Origin: Bacillus sp. FJAT-22090
GTDB taxonomy: Bacteria; Bacillota; Bacilli; Bacillales_A; Planococcaceae
Length of the DNA: 64,000 bases
Direction: 5' to 3'
NCBI RefSeq assembly: GCF_001278755.1
Contig: NZ_CP012601.1
Location: forward strand, 806,001-870,000
Part shown: piece by piece, positions 34,671 through 43,143 of the stretch
Layout of the letters: each line of letters starts with the position of its first letter
Numbering within the stretch: the first letter of the stretch is position 1
Program-made: the position numbers and the translations under genes
The notes under the pieces: model-generated
The model's input: only the letters and a program-made list of their open reading frames with translations
Database searches by the model: none
Told to the model about the DNA's origin: nothing

Positions 34671-34750
34671 CGGGTGCTTTAGTTAGATTATGGGTTGCTT
34701 AGAAAGCTCTTTTTTCTTATTGAACAAACGCAGCAGGTTAATTTTATAAG
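34661..34750 (+). repeat. Cassette repeat, class S2
   Basis: A site CTTCAACTAACGGGTGCTTT then AGTTAG, hairpin region GGGTTGCTTAGAAAGCTC with T-run, B site TTGAACAAACGCAGCAGGTT then AATTTTATAAGG (right arm decayed). Its A arm supplies the stop codon of the DUF4304 gene. Confidence 0.88.
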
Positions 34751-34784
34751 GACTGGGAAGAACTTAGAAGTAAAGGAGACCATA

Positions 34785-35339
34785 ATGAGAAAAATAGACC
34801 GTAGTATTGTTATTGGAATAACAGGTGGTTCAGGTAGTGGAAAAACCACTTATTGTAGTAATTTGGCGAAGAATTTAGATGCATTGAAAGTTAAAACCAT
34901 ATCTACCGATGATTACTTTAAAGAAGTAAAGCCGAAAGTAAATGCTCCATACAATGGAAGACAATATGATGATTATGACCATCCTACTTCTGTGGATATT
35001 GACAAGCTAAATAGAGATATAAATCATTTAATATCATCTAAAATGGTTAATGTTGTTATTGTTGAAGGCTTAATGGTCTTGTATTTTGAAGAAATTCGAG
35101 AGAAACTTGATTTGAAGATATTTGTTGATTGCCCATCAGATGAGAGATTAGTCAGGAGATTAAAACGAGATAAAAACGAAGAAAGCTTTGATGAAATTTC
35201 TTCCGAATATCTTGATATAGTTAGACATCGTTATAATGAGTTTGTTGAACCTACAAAATGGTACGCAGATATAATCATAAACGGTTCCAATACTACTAAA
35301 AATTCAATAGATGTTGTTCGTAAATGGATACTAAATTAA
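34785..35339 (+). CDS. Uridine kinase-like P-loop NTPase
   Basis: 184 residues. ATG at 34,785 follows AAAGGAGACC; the frame is open 90 bases further left through the repeat but without a ribosome site. Walker A: IGITGGSGSGKTTYCSNLA. Then ISTDDYFKEV and YDHPTSVDIDKLNRDI, as in uridine kinases, VVIVEGLMVLYFEEIR (Walker B side), FVDCPSDERLVRRLKRDKNE (lid) and VEPTKWYADIIINGS. It phosphorylates a nucleoside or a similar substrate. Good family match, exact substrate open. Confidence 0.87.
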   Translation: MRKIDRSIVIGITGGSGSGKTTYCSNLAKNLDALKVKTISTDDYFKEVKPKVNAPYNGRQYDDYDHPTSVDIDKLNRDINHLISSKMVNVVIVEGLMVLYFEEIREKLDLKIFVDCPSDERLVRRLKRDKNEESFDEISSEYLDIVRHRYNEFVEPTKWYADIIINGSNTTKNSIDVVRKWILN

Positions 35340-35345
35340 CATTTT

Positions 35346-35435
35346 CTTATTCAACTAACGGGTGCTTAAGTTGAAGAACATGGGTTTCTTAGGCAACTCT
35401 TTTTCTTCTTGAACTAACGCAGCTGGTTTGAGAAC
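35346..35435 (+). repeat. Cassette repeat, class S2
   Basis: CTTATTCAACTAACGGGTGC then TTAAGTTGAAGAAC, hairpin GGTTTCTTAGGCAACTC with T-run, B site CTTGAACTAACGCAGCTGGT then TTGAGAAC (right arm decayed). Confidence 0.88.
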
Positions 35436-35446
35436 ACACTTTTCAA

Positions 35447-35668
35447 TTGGGGGGTGAAGTAAGAAAGAACCAGGCTTTTATTGCTTTGTGGTCTGCTTTA
35501 AATCAAATTTCTATTAAAGATGGACAACCTGACGAAGTTTCTATTTTCTGTATTGAAGAATCTGAAGCACATCTTCATCCACATCAACAAAGAAAATTAG
35601 CGGAATATTTACAAGTGGCTACCTGTAGGATAAAGATACTGCTTTTTAGAGTAGACATAAGAATGTAA
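35447..35668 (+). pseudogene. Fragment of an OLD-type ATPase/nuclease
   Basis: About 70 codons. The stretch ALNQISIKDG, then FCIEESEAHLHPHQQRKLAE, is the Walker B / D-loop signature of OLD-family and AAA_21 ATPases (E-E-P/S-E-x-H-L-H-P). There is no Walker A and no C-terminal part; the frame ends a few codons later. It is a remnant captured between repeats or eroded in place. The intact proteins are anti-phage or DNA-processing ATPases of several hundred residues. Confidence 0.75.
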
Positions 35669-35681
35669 GGAGCAATTTGCT

Positions 35682-35985
35682 ATGAAGCTGGATTCTAAAT
35701 CAAACTTACTTTTTCGTATGGTACAATTACTATCTTATTTGGTTTTTATTTGGTATCCAACTATCCCTTATCTATATATTTTTCCAATATTATTATTTAT
35801 GTTAGATGAAGATAATAAGAATAAAAGGTTTAAAATGTTAGCTATATTAATTAGTCTCGTGCATTATCTTTTATTTTTATTTAAACGATTTAGATTTAGA
35901 ACAACAAATTGCAATTTCACTATTTCTTTTGTTTAGTGGTTTCTCTGACATATTGAAAAAAACATTTAAAAAAAATTCTATTTAA
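35682..35985 (+). pseudogene. Small membrane protein with a frameshift
   Basis: ATG after AAGGAG starts a protein with membrane helices (LLSYLVFIWYPTIPYLYIFP, AILISLVHYLLFLF). Near 35,870-35,880, in a TTTATTTTTATTT run, the sensible frame shifts: the other frame continues NDLDLEQQIAISLFLLFSGF then SDILKKTFKKNSI and stops at 35,985, immediately before a terminator. The corrected protein would be about 100 residues with three helices. Unknown family. Confidence 0.6.
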
Positions 35986-36013
35986 GCATCTCAAACTAGA
36001 TGCTTTTTTATTT
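35984..36013 (+). terminator. Rho-independent terminator
   Basis: AAGCATCT-caaact-AGATGCTT followed by TTTTATTT. It begins at the stop codon of the frameshifted membrane gene. Confidence 0.85.
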
Positions 36014-36028
36014 CCTCATAGCACTCGG

Positions 36029-36103
36029 CTATTCAACTAACGGGTGCTTTAGTTGAAGAAGTGGAGACGCTTTTTCCCTAAAGAGTCAGTTTAATTGAAG
36101 AAC
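36029..36103 (+). repeat. Cassette repeat, short class
   Basis: TATTCAACTAACGGGTGCTT then TAGTTGAAGAAG, a weak hairpin (GGAGACGCTTTTTCCC), and a B site reduced to AAAGAGTCAGTTTAATTGAA. Site A is perfect, site B is decayed. Confidence 0.8.
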
Positions 36104-36139
36104 ATGAAACTTACAGAAAACTAACAGAGAGGTGATAAT

Positions 36140-36496
36140 GTGAATGAAAATATAAATTGTGTAGGGTGTAATTTATCACACGTTATGATAATACCAAAAA
36201 AGCACTTTGAAGATGTTGATGAACTGGATCCTGATACCGCAAATGGGGTTATACAGGCAGCAAGATTACTTTCAAAAGTTATAAAGGTACTATATAAACC
36301 TGATGGGATAACAATATGTCAAAATGGTGGATTATTTAGCGAACTAACTCATTTTCATATGCACGTTATACCGAGGTATAAACATCAGTCATTTGCTGAC
36401 TTCTATTTAGAAGAACCTTTAAACAATGAAACTGTAAAAAGTAATTTGTTAAATACAAGGAATGAATTTGTAGAGATTATCAAAAAAATAATATAA
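36140..36496 (+). CDS. HIT-family protein with internal deletion
   Basis: 118 residues from GTG after GAGAGGTGATAAT. Compared with the paralogue at 46,886 it lacks about 27 residues (81 bases, in frame) between CVGCNLS and HVMIIPKKHFEDVDELD, which removes the start of the HIT domain. The catalytic histidine triad HFHMHVIPRY and C-terminal part are intact. HIT proteins are nucleotide hydrolases or transferases. This copy is probably not active. The upstream 30 bases and the coding DNA are close to the 46,886 copy. Confidence 0.8.
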   Translation: MNENINCVGCNLSHVMIIPKKHFEDVDELDPDTANGVIQAARLLSKVIKVLYKPDGITICQNGGLFSELTHFHMHVIPRYKHQSFADFYLEEPLNNETVKSNLLNTRNEFVEIIKKII

Positions 36497-36500
36497 ATCG

Positions 36501-36583
36501 TGTTCAACTAACGGGTGCTTTACTTCAAGAAGGAGTAAAGCTTTTTTCTTATTGAACTAAAGGGGCAGGTTAGTTGAATAAGG
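36501..36583 (+). repeat. Cassette repeat, class S1
   Basis: TGTTCAACTAACGGGTGCTT, stem GCTTTACT / AGTAAAGC with T-run, B site TTGAACTAAAGGGGCAGGTT then AGTTGAATAAGG. The outer arms pair. Nearly the same as the copy after the other HIT gene. Confidence 0.9.
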
Positions 36584-36589
36584 AAACTT

Positions 36590-37270
36590 TTAATATTTGT
36601 AAATAATTACTCCGCCATGTAGATAAATTGGTATTTCTTGATTATTGTTAATTAATTGAATGGAATATGAATCATCTAATTCAAAATCATCTAATGGGAC
36701 ACTTAACCCCCCTAAGTAATTTCCGATTTCAATCCTTCCGACTCTATTGCCTGCTGAGTTTTGCAAGATAATAGACATAGATTCAAACTTTTCTATTGGC
36801 TCAATAATTATACTTTGAGGTTTACTAAATGTAGCAATACTATTTTGACCTACAAGTATATTGCTAGAAAATGAAAATCTATGGAAAACATAAAGTTTAA
36901 ATTTATTTGATTGTGAAAGTTCTTTTACTTCAGCCTTGATTTCTTCGGAAGGATTCATAATCAACCCATTTTCATCGAAAAAATTAGCAAATGGTTTTCC
37001 ATTTTCAGCTTCTGCTGATTTATAGAGATTTGTTTCGATTAATTGATTTTTAATTTCTTCCTCAGAATAGGATTTAATCATTTGCCCGTTCTTATCAAAT
37101 AATTTCATGTATGAGTCTTTCAAAGTATCAGCTACAACTGAATTGTTACTAGAGATTCCAACTGTTTCCTCGCCCTTAAGATTATTGATATCTGGAGTTC
37201 TATTCATAAAAAATACAATAGTAAATGTCATTAAGATAAGTATTATAAATATCGAATATTTTTTTGTCAC
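36590..37270 (-). CDS. Membrane-anchored protein of unknown function, inverted cassette
   Basis: 226 residues on the minus strand, ATG after AGGAGAAATTTTC. The N-terminal signal-anchor is YSIFIILILMTFTIVFFM. The outside domain is acidic with repeated KNGQMIKSY / ENGLIMN-type motifs and a beta-rich C-terminus (VGRIEIGNYLGGLSVPLDDF). No known domain. Its stop lies only 6 bases from the S1 repeat, and the gene runs against the array direction, so it must have its own promoter at its right side (37,271-37,423). Confidence 0.65.
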   Translation of the reverse strand: MTKKYSIFIILILMTFTIVFFMNRTPDINNLKGEETVGISSNNSVVADTLKDSYMKLFDKNGQMIKSYSEEEIKNQLIETNLYKSAEAENGKPFANFFDENGLIMNPSEEIKAEVKELSQSNKFKLYVFHRFSFSSNILVGQNSIATFSKPQSIIIEPIEKFESMSIILQNSAGNRVGRIEIGNYLGGLSVPLDDFELDDSYSIQLINNNQEIPIYLHGGVIIYKY

Positions 37271-37423
37271 CAGAAAATTTCTCCTATCGTTAATGTATAT
37301 TTTGATATTATAAAATTATAACATGTTTTCCTCTATTTCAAAATTTAGGATTAAAAGTAAAATATTTTACTCTAACAGGAAGAAGGACAAATAGGTATAT
37401 AGGGATATGTAAACCAAATAACT

Positions 37424-37457
37424 CTTATTCAACTAACGGGGCAGTTTAGTCGAATAA
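37424..37457 (+). repeat. Fused A/B site without centre
   Basis: CTTATTCAACTAACGGGGCA then GTTTAGTCGAATAA. Left half of A joined to right half of B, with no hairpin. The outer arms still pair (TTATTC / GAATAA). Confidence 0.85.
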
Positions 37458-37548
37458 ATAAAATTAGAAAAAAGCGGTACTTTAGTTTGTTTATATTCAT
37501 ATAATTATTATGAGTTGATTATTATGACACTTGAAAGGTGGATTTTTT

Positions 37549-37890
37549 ATGTACAAAGTGAATGGTATAGAAGCTTATGAAGCACATAATCGAACTGAGT
37601 TATTAGCAGGTTTAGAGACAAAATCTGAATATATCCTTATTAAAGGAGACTATTATAAAGAAGTAAGAAAGATTATGGATACTCATCTTCCAGAGAACGA
37701 AAGTATAGGAGTGGCATTAGGAAGTGCAGGTGTGTTATCAATTCTTAATTATGCAATAGATGCAGTAAGAAATTCATTCAGTAATGCAGATAAAATGGAT
37801 AAAAAAATTGACAGAAAGTTAAATTCATTCAAGGTTAAAAAGATTACAGATGATGGTTTATTATTGAGCTTAAAGCAGTTAGATTATTAG
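37549..37890 (+). CDS. Small protein of unknown function
   Basis: 113 residues from an ATG with AAAGGTGG eight bases upstream. N-terminal MYKVNGIEAYEAHNRTELLA, then LIKGDYYKEVRKIMDTHLPE, a hydrophobic helix (SIGVALGSAGVLSILNYAID) and a basic C-terminus (KKIDRKLNSFKVKKITDDGL). Could be membrane-associated through the central helix. No family recognised. A terminator hairpin and an L repeat follow. Confidence 0.6.
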   Translation: MYKVNGIEAYEAHNRTELLAGLETKSEYILIKGDYYKEVRKIMDTHLPENESIGVALGSAGVLSILNYAIDAVRNSFSNADKMDKKIDRKLNSFKVKKITDDGLLLSLKQLDY

Positions 37891-37900
37891 AACTTGCATA

Positions 37901-37927
37901 CATAGAACTATTTTGGATAGTTCTATG
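37901..37927 (+). other. Hairpin after the gene
   Basis: Perfect 10-bp stem CATAGAACTA / TAGTTCTATG with a 7-base loop. There is no T-run after it, so it may stabilise the 3' end rather than terminate. Confidence 0.65.
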
Positions 37928-37937
37928 TGAATAAATA

Positions 37938-38074
37938 CACTTAAACAAACGGGTGCTTTAGTTAAACAAGACCATCATTTGATGGTCTATTTTTTTATCC
38001 GAAACATCAAGTAGTACTCAGAAATCCATTGTGAAATGTTACACTAAAACTAACGCAGCAGGTTAGTTGAAGAG
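37938..38074 (+). repeat. Cassette repeat, class L
   Basis: CACTTAAACAAACGGGTGCT, hairpin GACCATCATTTGATGGTC with T-run, TCCGAAACATCAAGTAG stretch, box TTGTGAAATGTTACACTAAA, B site ACTAACGCAGCAGGTTAGTT. Complete. Confidence 0.92.
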
Positions 38075-38194
38075 TGTTGTTTAACAAACGTTTTTTGTAA
38101 CCTTTAGCCTTCAAAAACGTATCAGTATTAATTGGATTTTCATTTTGGGAAGGTTTTTTCAATCCAATGAAAAGATTTTAAAGGTGGGAGAAAT

Positions 38195-38503
38195 ATGATA
38201 GGCGAAATCGTTATAGCAGTAATTTTTATGATTCCACTTTATGCATTCTTTATTTGGACCTATAATTATCCTGAAGATAGTTTTTTATTTGGAATACGTT
38301 GGAAGTACCAAGAGGAACCCGAGGTTTCTCCAAACGTTGTCCGTTATATGAAATTTGCATCAATTGTCGCTATGATTGGTACCCCTATCGTTATTTTTAG
38401 CTACTTCTTAAAACAGTCTGTTTTCGGTCTTGCTTTAATGGCGTTTATGATTGTCTTTGTTGCTGGTGCGGTTATTATATTTACAGGTAAAAGTAAATCT
38501 TAA
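38195..38503 (+). CDS. Small membrane protein (two to three helices)
   Basis: 102 residues, ATG after AAAGGTGGGAG. Helices at residues ~3-22 (EIVIAVIFMIPLYAFFIW), ~54-74 (SIVAMIGTPIVIFSYFL) and ~79-96 (VFGLALMAFMIVFVAGAVII). The loop carries YQEEPEVSPNVVRYMK. Unknown family, but the window holds a second, 5'-truncated copy of the same gene at 55,728-55,866. Confidence 0.65.
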   Translation: MIGEIVIAVIFMIPLYAFFIWTYNYPEDSFLFGIRWKYQEEPEVSPNVVRYMKFASIVAMIGTPIVIFSYFLKQSVFGLALMAFMIVFVAGAVIIFTGKSKS

Positions 38504-38517
38504 ATAAAGCCCTTGTA

Positions 38518-38546
38518 TATTATTAACGGGCTCGATTGTTTAAGAA
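38518..38546 (+). repeat. Decayed extra A site
   Basis: ATTATTAACGGGCTCGATTG then TTTAAGAAG resembles site A (TTCAACTAACGGGTGCTTTA then GTTGAAGAAG) with changes in both arms. A full repeat follows 14 bases later. Confidence 0.45.
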
Positions 38547-38560
38547 GCGTCTCTGTTCTT

Positions 38561-38681
38561 CTTAAACTAACGGGTGCTTTAGTTAAACAAAACCATTATT
38601 TCGATGGTCTATTTTTACGTCCATATGCGATCCATTGTGTAATGTTACACTTAAACTAACGCGGCAGTTTAGTTAAAGAAG
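38561..38681 (+). repeat. Cassette repeat, class M
   Basis: CTTAAACTAACGGGTGCTTT, AGTTAAAC, hairpin AACCATTATTTCGATGGTC with T-run, shortened middle (CCATATGCGATCC), box TTGTGTAATGTTACACTTAA, B site ACTAACGCGGCAGTTTAGTT. Complete. Confidence 0.9.
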
Positions 38682-38742
38682 GAGTTTGTTACAGAAACCA
38701 AGAAATAAACTAGTAAACAAGGAAACAGAAGGACGGGTGTTT

Positions 38743-39219
38743 ATGATAAGAATGCGAATAATGACGGGAGCTTATCTTTTTTTTGATAATAAACTCTTGA
38801 TGTTGAAACGCTCCAAAGAAAGAACATTAGCATCTAATTTATGGACTGGAATTGGCGGACATGTCGAGGCCAATGAACATAATAGTCCTGAAGAATCTTG
38901 TTTTCGAGAAATTTTCGAAGAGACGGGAATAAGAGAGAATGAAATAGAGAAACTTGAACTTCGTTATATATTAATGCGTAGAAGCAAAAATGAAATTCGA
39001 CAACACTATATTTATTTTGGAAATACATTAAAGAATAATTTTCTAAATTCAGATGAAGGTACTCTTCATTGGATAGACCTTTCGAAAATTTTAAGCTTAG
39101 AAATGCCTTTGACAGTTAAATATATGCTAAAACATTATATTAATAATCCAAATGAACAATCTGTGTTTATAGGGTCAGTTAATCAATTAAAGATTGAATG
39201 GTCTTGTTTGGTGGAATAA
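38743..39219 (+). CDS. Nudix hydrolase, MutT-like
   Basis: 158 residues. ATG at 38,743 follows GAAGGACGGG; the longer frame starting in the repeat has no ribosome site. TGAYLFFDNKLLMLKRSKER leads into the box TGIGGHVEANEHNSPEESCF then REIFEETGI. The box has a two-residue insertion before RE, as in GGHxE-type 8-oxo-dGTPases such as YjhB/MutT subgroups. Activity on oxidised nucleotides or nucleotide sugars is likely but not proven. Confidence 0.85.
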   Translation: MIRMRIMTGAYLFFDNKLLMLKRSKERTLASNLWTGIGGHVEANEHNSPEESCFREIFEETGIRENEIEKLELRYILMRRSKNEIRQHYIYFGNTLKNNFLNSDEGTLHWIDLSKILSLEMPLTVKYMLKHYINNPNEQSVFIGSVNQLKIEWSCLVE

Positions 39220-39220
39220 C

Positions 39221-39357
39221 CTTATTCAACTAACAGGTGCTTTAGTTAGACAAGACATCATTTCGATGTTTTGTTTTACGTCCAAAACAACATCAAGTAG
39301 ATTTCGGAGATCGAGTGTGATGTTACATTTAAACTAAAGCAGCAGTTTAGTTTAAGA
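39221..39357 (+). repeat. Cassette repeat, class L
   Basis: CTTATTCAACTAACAGGTGC, hairpin GACATCATTTCGATGTTTTG, stretch CCAAAACAACATCAAGTAG, box GTGTGATGTTACATTTAA, B site ACTAAAGCAGCAGTTTAGTT. Complete with a few changes; the outer arms no longer match perfectly. Confidence 0.9.
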
Positions 39358-39432
39358 ATTAATATTATCCATTTTATTGATTTCCTAGTATATAATTAGA
39401 GCAATTTTAGAACTGTTTAAGGGGTTATTATA

Positions 39433-40529
39433 TTGTATAAAATTAGAGACTTATCAATTCCTAGTAATTCAAGAATCATTGTAATATCTGATATTCATGG
39501 AGAATTAGAACTCTTTAAAAAGCTCTTAGAAAATGTTAGCTACAACGAGGAGGATTACTTAATAATAAATGGTGATCTTTGTGAGAAGGGTAGTAACAGT
39601 AAAGGCGTAGTAAAATACATAATGACTCTTTCCGCTAATAATCGTAATGTTCATGTTACAGAAGGTAATTGCGATACAATAGTTGAAGATTTATTGAATG
39701 AAAATCCGAAATTAATAAAATATTTAATTACTAGAAAAAAATCATTATTAAATGAATGGCTTGAAGACTTAGGTATTTATATAAATGAAGAAACGAAAGT
39801 ACAATATATAAAAGAAGAATTAATACATAATTTTTCTGAAGAAATTAAATGGCTAACAGAATTACCAACAGCTATCGAAACAGAGGACTATATTTTTTTG
39901 TTCATGCTGGTTTAGCAAACATAAAAAATTGGAAAGACACAGATCGAACTACAGCAATTAGACTCTCCTCTTTTTTAGAAAGAAAACATTGTGCTAATAA
40001 ATATGTTATTGTCGGACATTGGCCAGTTGTAAACTATTCTGAAAAAGTATTTTCACACAATCCAATAATAGAAAATTCTAAAAAAATTATTGCAATTGAC
40101 GGTGGAAATGTCATTAAACAAACTGGACAATTAAATGCATTTATCATAAACAGGGATTCTTCTAAAGAAAAATTTCTGCATTTTTATATTGATAAGTTTT
40201 CCGAAAGTAAGGTGATTAAAGATTTTTATGCAGATCAAATGATGGTCGGTTCTGTTAGTTACCCACATTTTGAAATACAACCAGTTGAAAAAAATAGTCA
40301 TTTTACCTTATGTAAACAAATAAAAACAAACCAATTACTTTATGTGAAAAATGAATATATTAATCAAAATGATAATGGTACTTATTCTGTTAAAACAGAT
40401 TTGTCTTGTTCACAAATAAACGTAAACAAAGGAGATATAATTTCAATAATTGACGATACCTGTAGTGGATATAATTTAATTAAAAAAGATGGTGTAGTAG
40501 GTTGGGTAACAAAGGAAAGTTTTAATTAA
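39433..40529 (+). pseudogene. PPP-family phosphatase with SH3 domain, frameshifted in a T-run
   Basis: The first part (from TTG/ATG region 39,433) has the metallophosphatase motifs VISDIHGELELFKKLL, LIINGDLCEKGSNSKG and EGNCDTIVEDL. At 39,893-39,899 there is a run of seven T. One more T restores IETEDYIFFVHAGLANIKNW, and the other frame continues with VIVGHWPVVNYSE and a C-terminal SH3-like domain (NVNKGDIISIIDDTCSG, GVVGWVTKESF). The whole enzyme is ~365 residues. PrpE/ApaH-like phosphatases cleave phosphoproteins or dinucleoside tetraphosphates. A homopolymer slip or sequencing error explains the break. Confidence 0.82.
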
Positions 40530-40538
40530 TTTGATGTA

Positions 40539-40668
40539 CTTATTCAACTAACGTGTCCTTTAGAAAAATTTAGATGGTCTATTTTTACCTCCAAAACATT
40601 AAGAAGATTTCGGCGATACAATGTGAAATGTTACACTTAAACTAACGCAGCAGGTAAGTTGAAGAAGG
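40539..40668 (+). repeat. Cassette repeat, class L
   Basis: CTTATTCAACTAACGTGTCC then TTTAGAAAAATTTAGATGGT (left strand of the hairpin is lost), CCAAAACATTAAGAAG, box AATGTGAAATGTTACACTTA, B site ACTAACGCAGCAGGTAAGTT. After it, to 40,855, lies a short reading-frame remnant (DKYTGRISKGVMLNEKFTKM) without clear start. Confidence 0.85.
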
Positions 40669-40855
40669 ATTCTTAATCCTTTTGCAGAAGTTATAATAGG
40701 ACAAAGGAAAAATGACTTTGATAAATATACAGGTAGAATATCGAAAGGTGTGATGTTAAATGAAAAATTCACAAAGATGCTTAGAGGTATATTATTATTG
40801 AGTGGGCGTATCATCCCTCTATAAACTGCGTAAACTCAAATAGAAGGAGTATAAT

Positions 40856-41722
40856 TTGGTAAAAGTATCCATTGGAAATAATAAAATATCATTAGAACTA
40901 AAGGAATATCACAATTTCAACTGGCTAAGTAAAGTAGAAGTATTTACTCTTTTCAATCAGCAAGATTCAGGAAATATCAGTTTTGGGATAATAGAAAATG
41001 GTGAAAGATATTTCATTAAGTATGCTGGTGCAAGAAATTTGGAATATACCGGAGATTTACAAGAAGCGATTCAACGTTTAAAAGATGCAGAAAAAGTTTA
41101 TCAACAGATTAATCATCCATTATTAATTCATTTTTTAGGAGAGTTTCAAACAGAACAAGGTTACGGTTTAAAATTTAAATGGGTGGTTGGAGAATGTATG
41201 CATAATCATTGGGATTTTACGCCTTTTGAAAAGTATAATTCACCTGATTCTCCTTTTGTTAAATTGAGAAATTTACCCTTACAAAGACGCATTTCTATAT
41301 TGACCCAAATATATGAATTTGCAGCTTTTGTATAAGCTAAGGGATACGTGATGGTTGATTTTTATGATGGTAGCATATTGTATGATTTCATAAATGGTGA
41401 ATTATATATTTGTGATATAGATTTTTTCAGAAAAGCACCTATTGTCAATGATATTGGTGAGAAATTTTGGGGTTCGAGTCGTTATAAAGCACCTGAAGAG
41501 TATCAATTAAATGCTGAAATTACAAGTGCTACAAATGTATATACTTTAGCAGTATTGGCTTTTGCTTTTATTGGCGGAAGAAGTGATAAAAGCTTTGAAA
41601 AGTGGGAAGCATCAAAAAAGCTATATAATATATGTACAAAAGCATTGGAAAATAATCCTTCAGAGCGTTTTAAAACGATTAGTACATTTTATCATCAATG
41701 GAATAAATCAATTTATTCATAA
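40856..41722 (+). pseudogene. Protein-kinase-like paralogue with an in-frame TAA
   Basis: TTG start after AAGGAG. The frame matches the intact gene at 24,556 along its length: NQQDSGNISFGIIENGERYF, FIKYAGARNLEYTGDLQEA, then TAA at 41,333-41,335 where the intact copy has Glu, then VMVDFYDGSILYDF, CDIDFFRKAP and WGSSRYKAPEEYQL in the same frame. One substitution (GAA to TAA) would explain it. Identity to the intact copy is high at motifs but moderate overall, so the two diverged long before the stop arose. Confidence 0.85.
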
Positions 41723-41770
41723 AAGCAGTACTTATTCTAGATGCGGCTCTAGAAATACAACAAATGAAAT

Positions 41771-41802
41771 AGAGGTGATTCTACATTTGTAGAGTCACCT
41801 CT
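41771..41802 (+). other. Long hairpin in front of a broken gene
   Basis: AGAGGTGATTCTACA / TGTAGAGTCACCTCT, 15-bp arms with one mismatch and a two-base loop. No T-run on the + strand. It contains AGAGGTGAT, which resembles a ribosome site, so it may be a terminator remnant or fold over a start region. Confidence 0.55.
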
Positions 41803-41817
41803 ACCATATTAGGAATT

Positions 41818-42187
41818 TTGTCAGTTCTGATGGCTGTATTTATATTTGGTTTTATGTATGTTGACAAAGACTTTACATTACTAAATGTAGTTAATACCGT
41901 TGGAGCCTTTCTATTTGGTGTATTACTTTTAGTGACTACTCTCCCAAGTCTAAAATACATACTACTAAAGGAATATGATGTTGTCAGCGGGGACTGCACC
42001 ATAATCGACCTTTGAAATGCTTGATACAGGCGATATGTTTACTTTTAACTATATTCCTGCACTTGATGCTTATGGAGAGTCTATCCCTTACTATTGTGAG
42101 GTGACAGTTACAAAAGACCATGAGTTTGAAATTGATTATAAAATTTATGATGTCAATTCGCGAGAGCTAATATTAACAAGTGAATAG
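41818..42187 (+). pseudogene. Membrane protein of unknown function with a frameshift
   Basis: TTG start after AGGAA. Two helices (LMAVFIFGFMYV, VNTVGAFLFGVLLLVTTL) lead to YDVVSGDCTIID. At about 42,010 the sensible frame changes, continuing FEMLDTGDMFTFNYIPALDA then YYCEVTVTKDHEFEIDYKIY and stopping at 42,187. The combined protein would be ~122 residues with a membrane N-terminus and a beta-rich domain. Unknown family. Confidence 0.6.
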
Positions 42188-42270
42188 CCTTTATTTACAG
42201 TTGATAATATATACCGTTGGCTACCTTTTAAGCTAATATCTGAATTAGAAACAGTGCTGAAGTTTCTTAG

Positions 42271-42357
42271 ATCACTAACGGGTGCTTTAGTAGAACAAGA
42301 GGCTGCCTTTAAGGGTAGCTTTTTCTTATTGAAGTAACGAAGCAGGTTAGTTCAATA
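42271..42357 (+). repeat. Cassette repeat, class S2
   Basis: ATCACTAACGGGTGCTTTAG, hairpin GGCTGCCTTTAAGGGTAGC with T-run, B site TTGAAGTAACGAAGCAGGTT then AGTTCAATAATG. Complete; left arm of A shortened. Confidence 0.88.
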
Positions 42358-42408
42358 ATGAATGGATAATATAGGTTATAAAAATACTAATTGAGGGTGG
42401 GTTACTTA

Positions 42409-42882
42409 ATGAAGCTTCCTAATGGAGTAACTGGTTTTTATAGTGCAAAACATAATAAACCACCAACAATTGATGAAAAACAATTTAAACAGATATGTTT
42501 TAGTCTCATTAGCAGTAATGGTGGAGAAGTGTTGGATTTTAAAGAACCACAGGTAGCCACTAATTTTTTTGATGTTGAAGCTAAAGTTTTTAATAAACAT
42601 TTGCATATATTGCTTAATGTACATTATCCTTTTATGGCTTTTGCTTTTGATGTGGAATATGGAAAGATTACTTTTATTGATGAACCTGAGTTATTTAAAC
42701 AGTTTAGCCCTTTTTATAATGTCCTTAATACTATTGAACTGAATGCCCCTGTACTACTAAGGTTAGGTTCTAAAAAGAGTATTGTACAAAATGACAATGA
42801 ATTAAATAGTGATGAATTGGAACAAATAGCTTATTGGAAGCCTGAAAGAATTGGAGAGATAATCTTTAATTATTGGGATTAG
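42409..42882 (+). CDS. Protein of unknown function
   Basis: 157 residues. ATG at 42,409 with GAGGGTGGG seven bases upstream. No signal. Beta-rich N-terminal half (VTGFYSAKHNKPPTIDEKQF, VEAKVFNKHLHILLNVHYPF) and C-terminal NSDELEQIAYWKPERIGEI. The final WKPERIGEIIFNYWD stretch is recurrent in uncharacterised Bacillus proteins from accessory regions. Single-gene cassette between complete S2 and L repeats. Confidence 0.65.
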   Translation: MKLPNGVTGFYSAKHNKPPTIDEKQFKQICFSLISSNGGEVLDFKEPQVATNFFDVEAKVFNKHLHILLNVHYPFMAFAFDVEYGKITFIDEPELFKQFSPFYNVLNTIELNAPVLLRLGSKKSIVQNDNELNSDELEQIAYWKPERIGEIIFNYWD

Positions 42883-42903
42883 AACTACATAAATCGAAAT
42901 TAT

Positions 42904-43042
42904 CTTATTCAACTAACGGGTGCTTTAGTTAAACAAGACCATCATTAGATGGTCTATTTTTACATCCAAAATACCATGATTGATTTCGGCGATCAATGTG
43001 AAATGTTACACTTAAACTAACGCAGCAGGTTAGTTGAATAAG
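42904..43042 (+). repeat. Cassette repeat, class L (best-preserved outer arms)
   Basis: Outer arms CTTATTCAACTAAC and GTTAGTTGAATAAG form a perfect 14-bp inverted repeat. Inside: core GGGTGC, hairpin GACCATCATTAGATGGTC with T-run, the variable stretch, box ATGTGAAATGTTACACTTAA, core GCAGCAG. A model copy for the whole family. Confidence 0.95.
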
Positions 43043-43143
43043 GAATTTTCATAAAAGTGAATTTTTTTATGGAAAGTAACCTAGTATCACGATGTATGTA
43101 GTGTTACAATAATAATAAATATTTTATTTGGTGAGGTGAGTTT

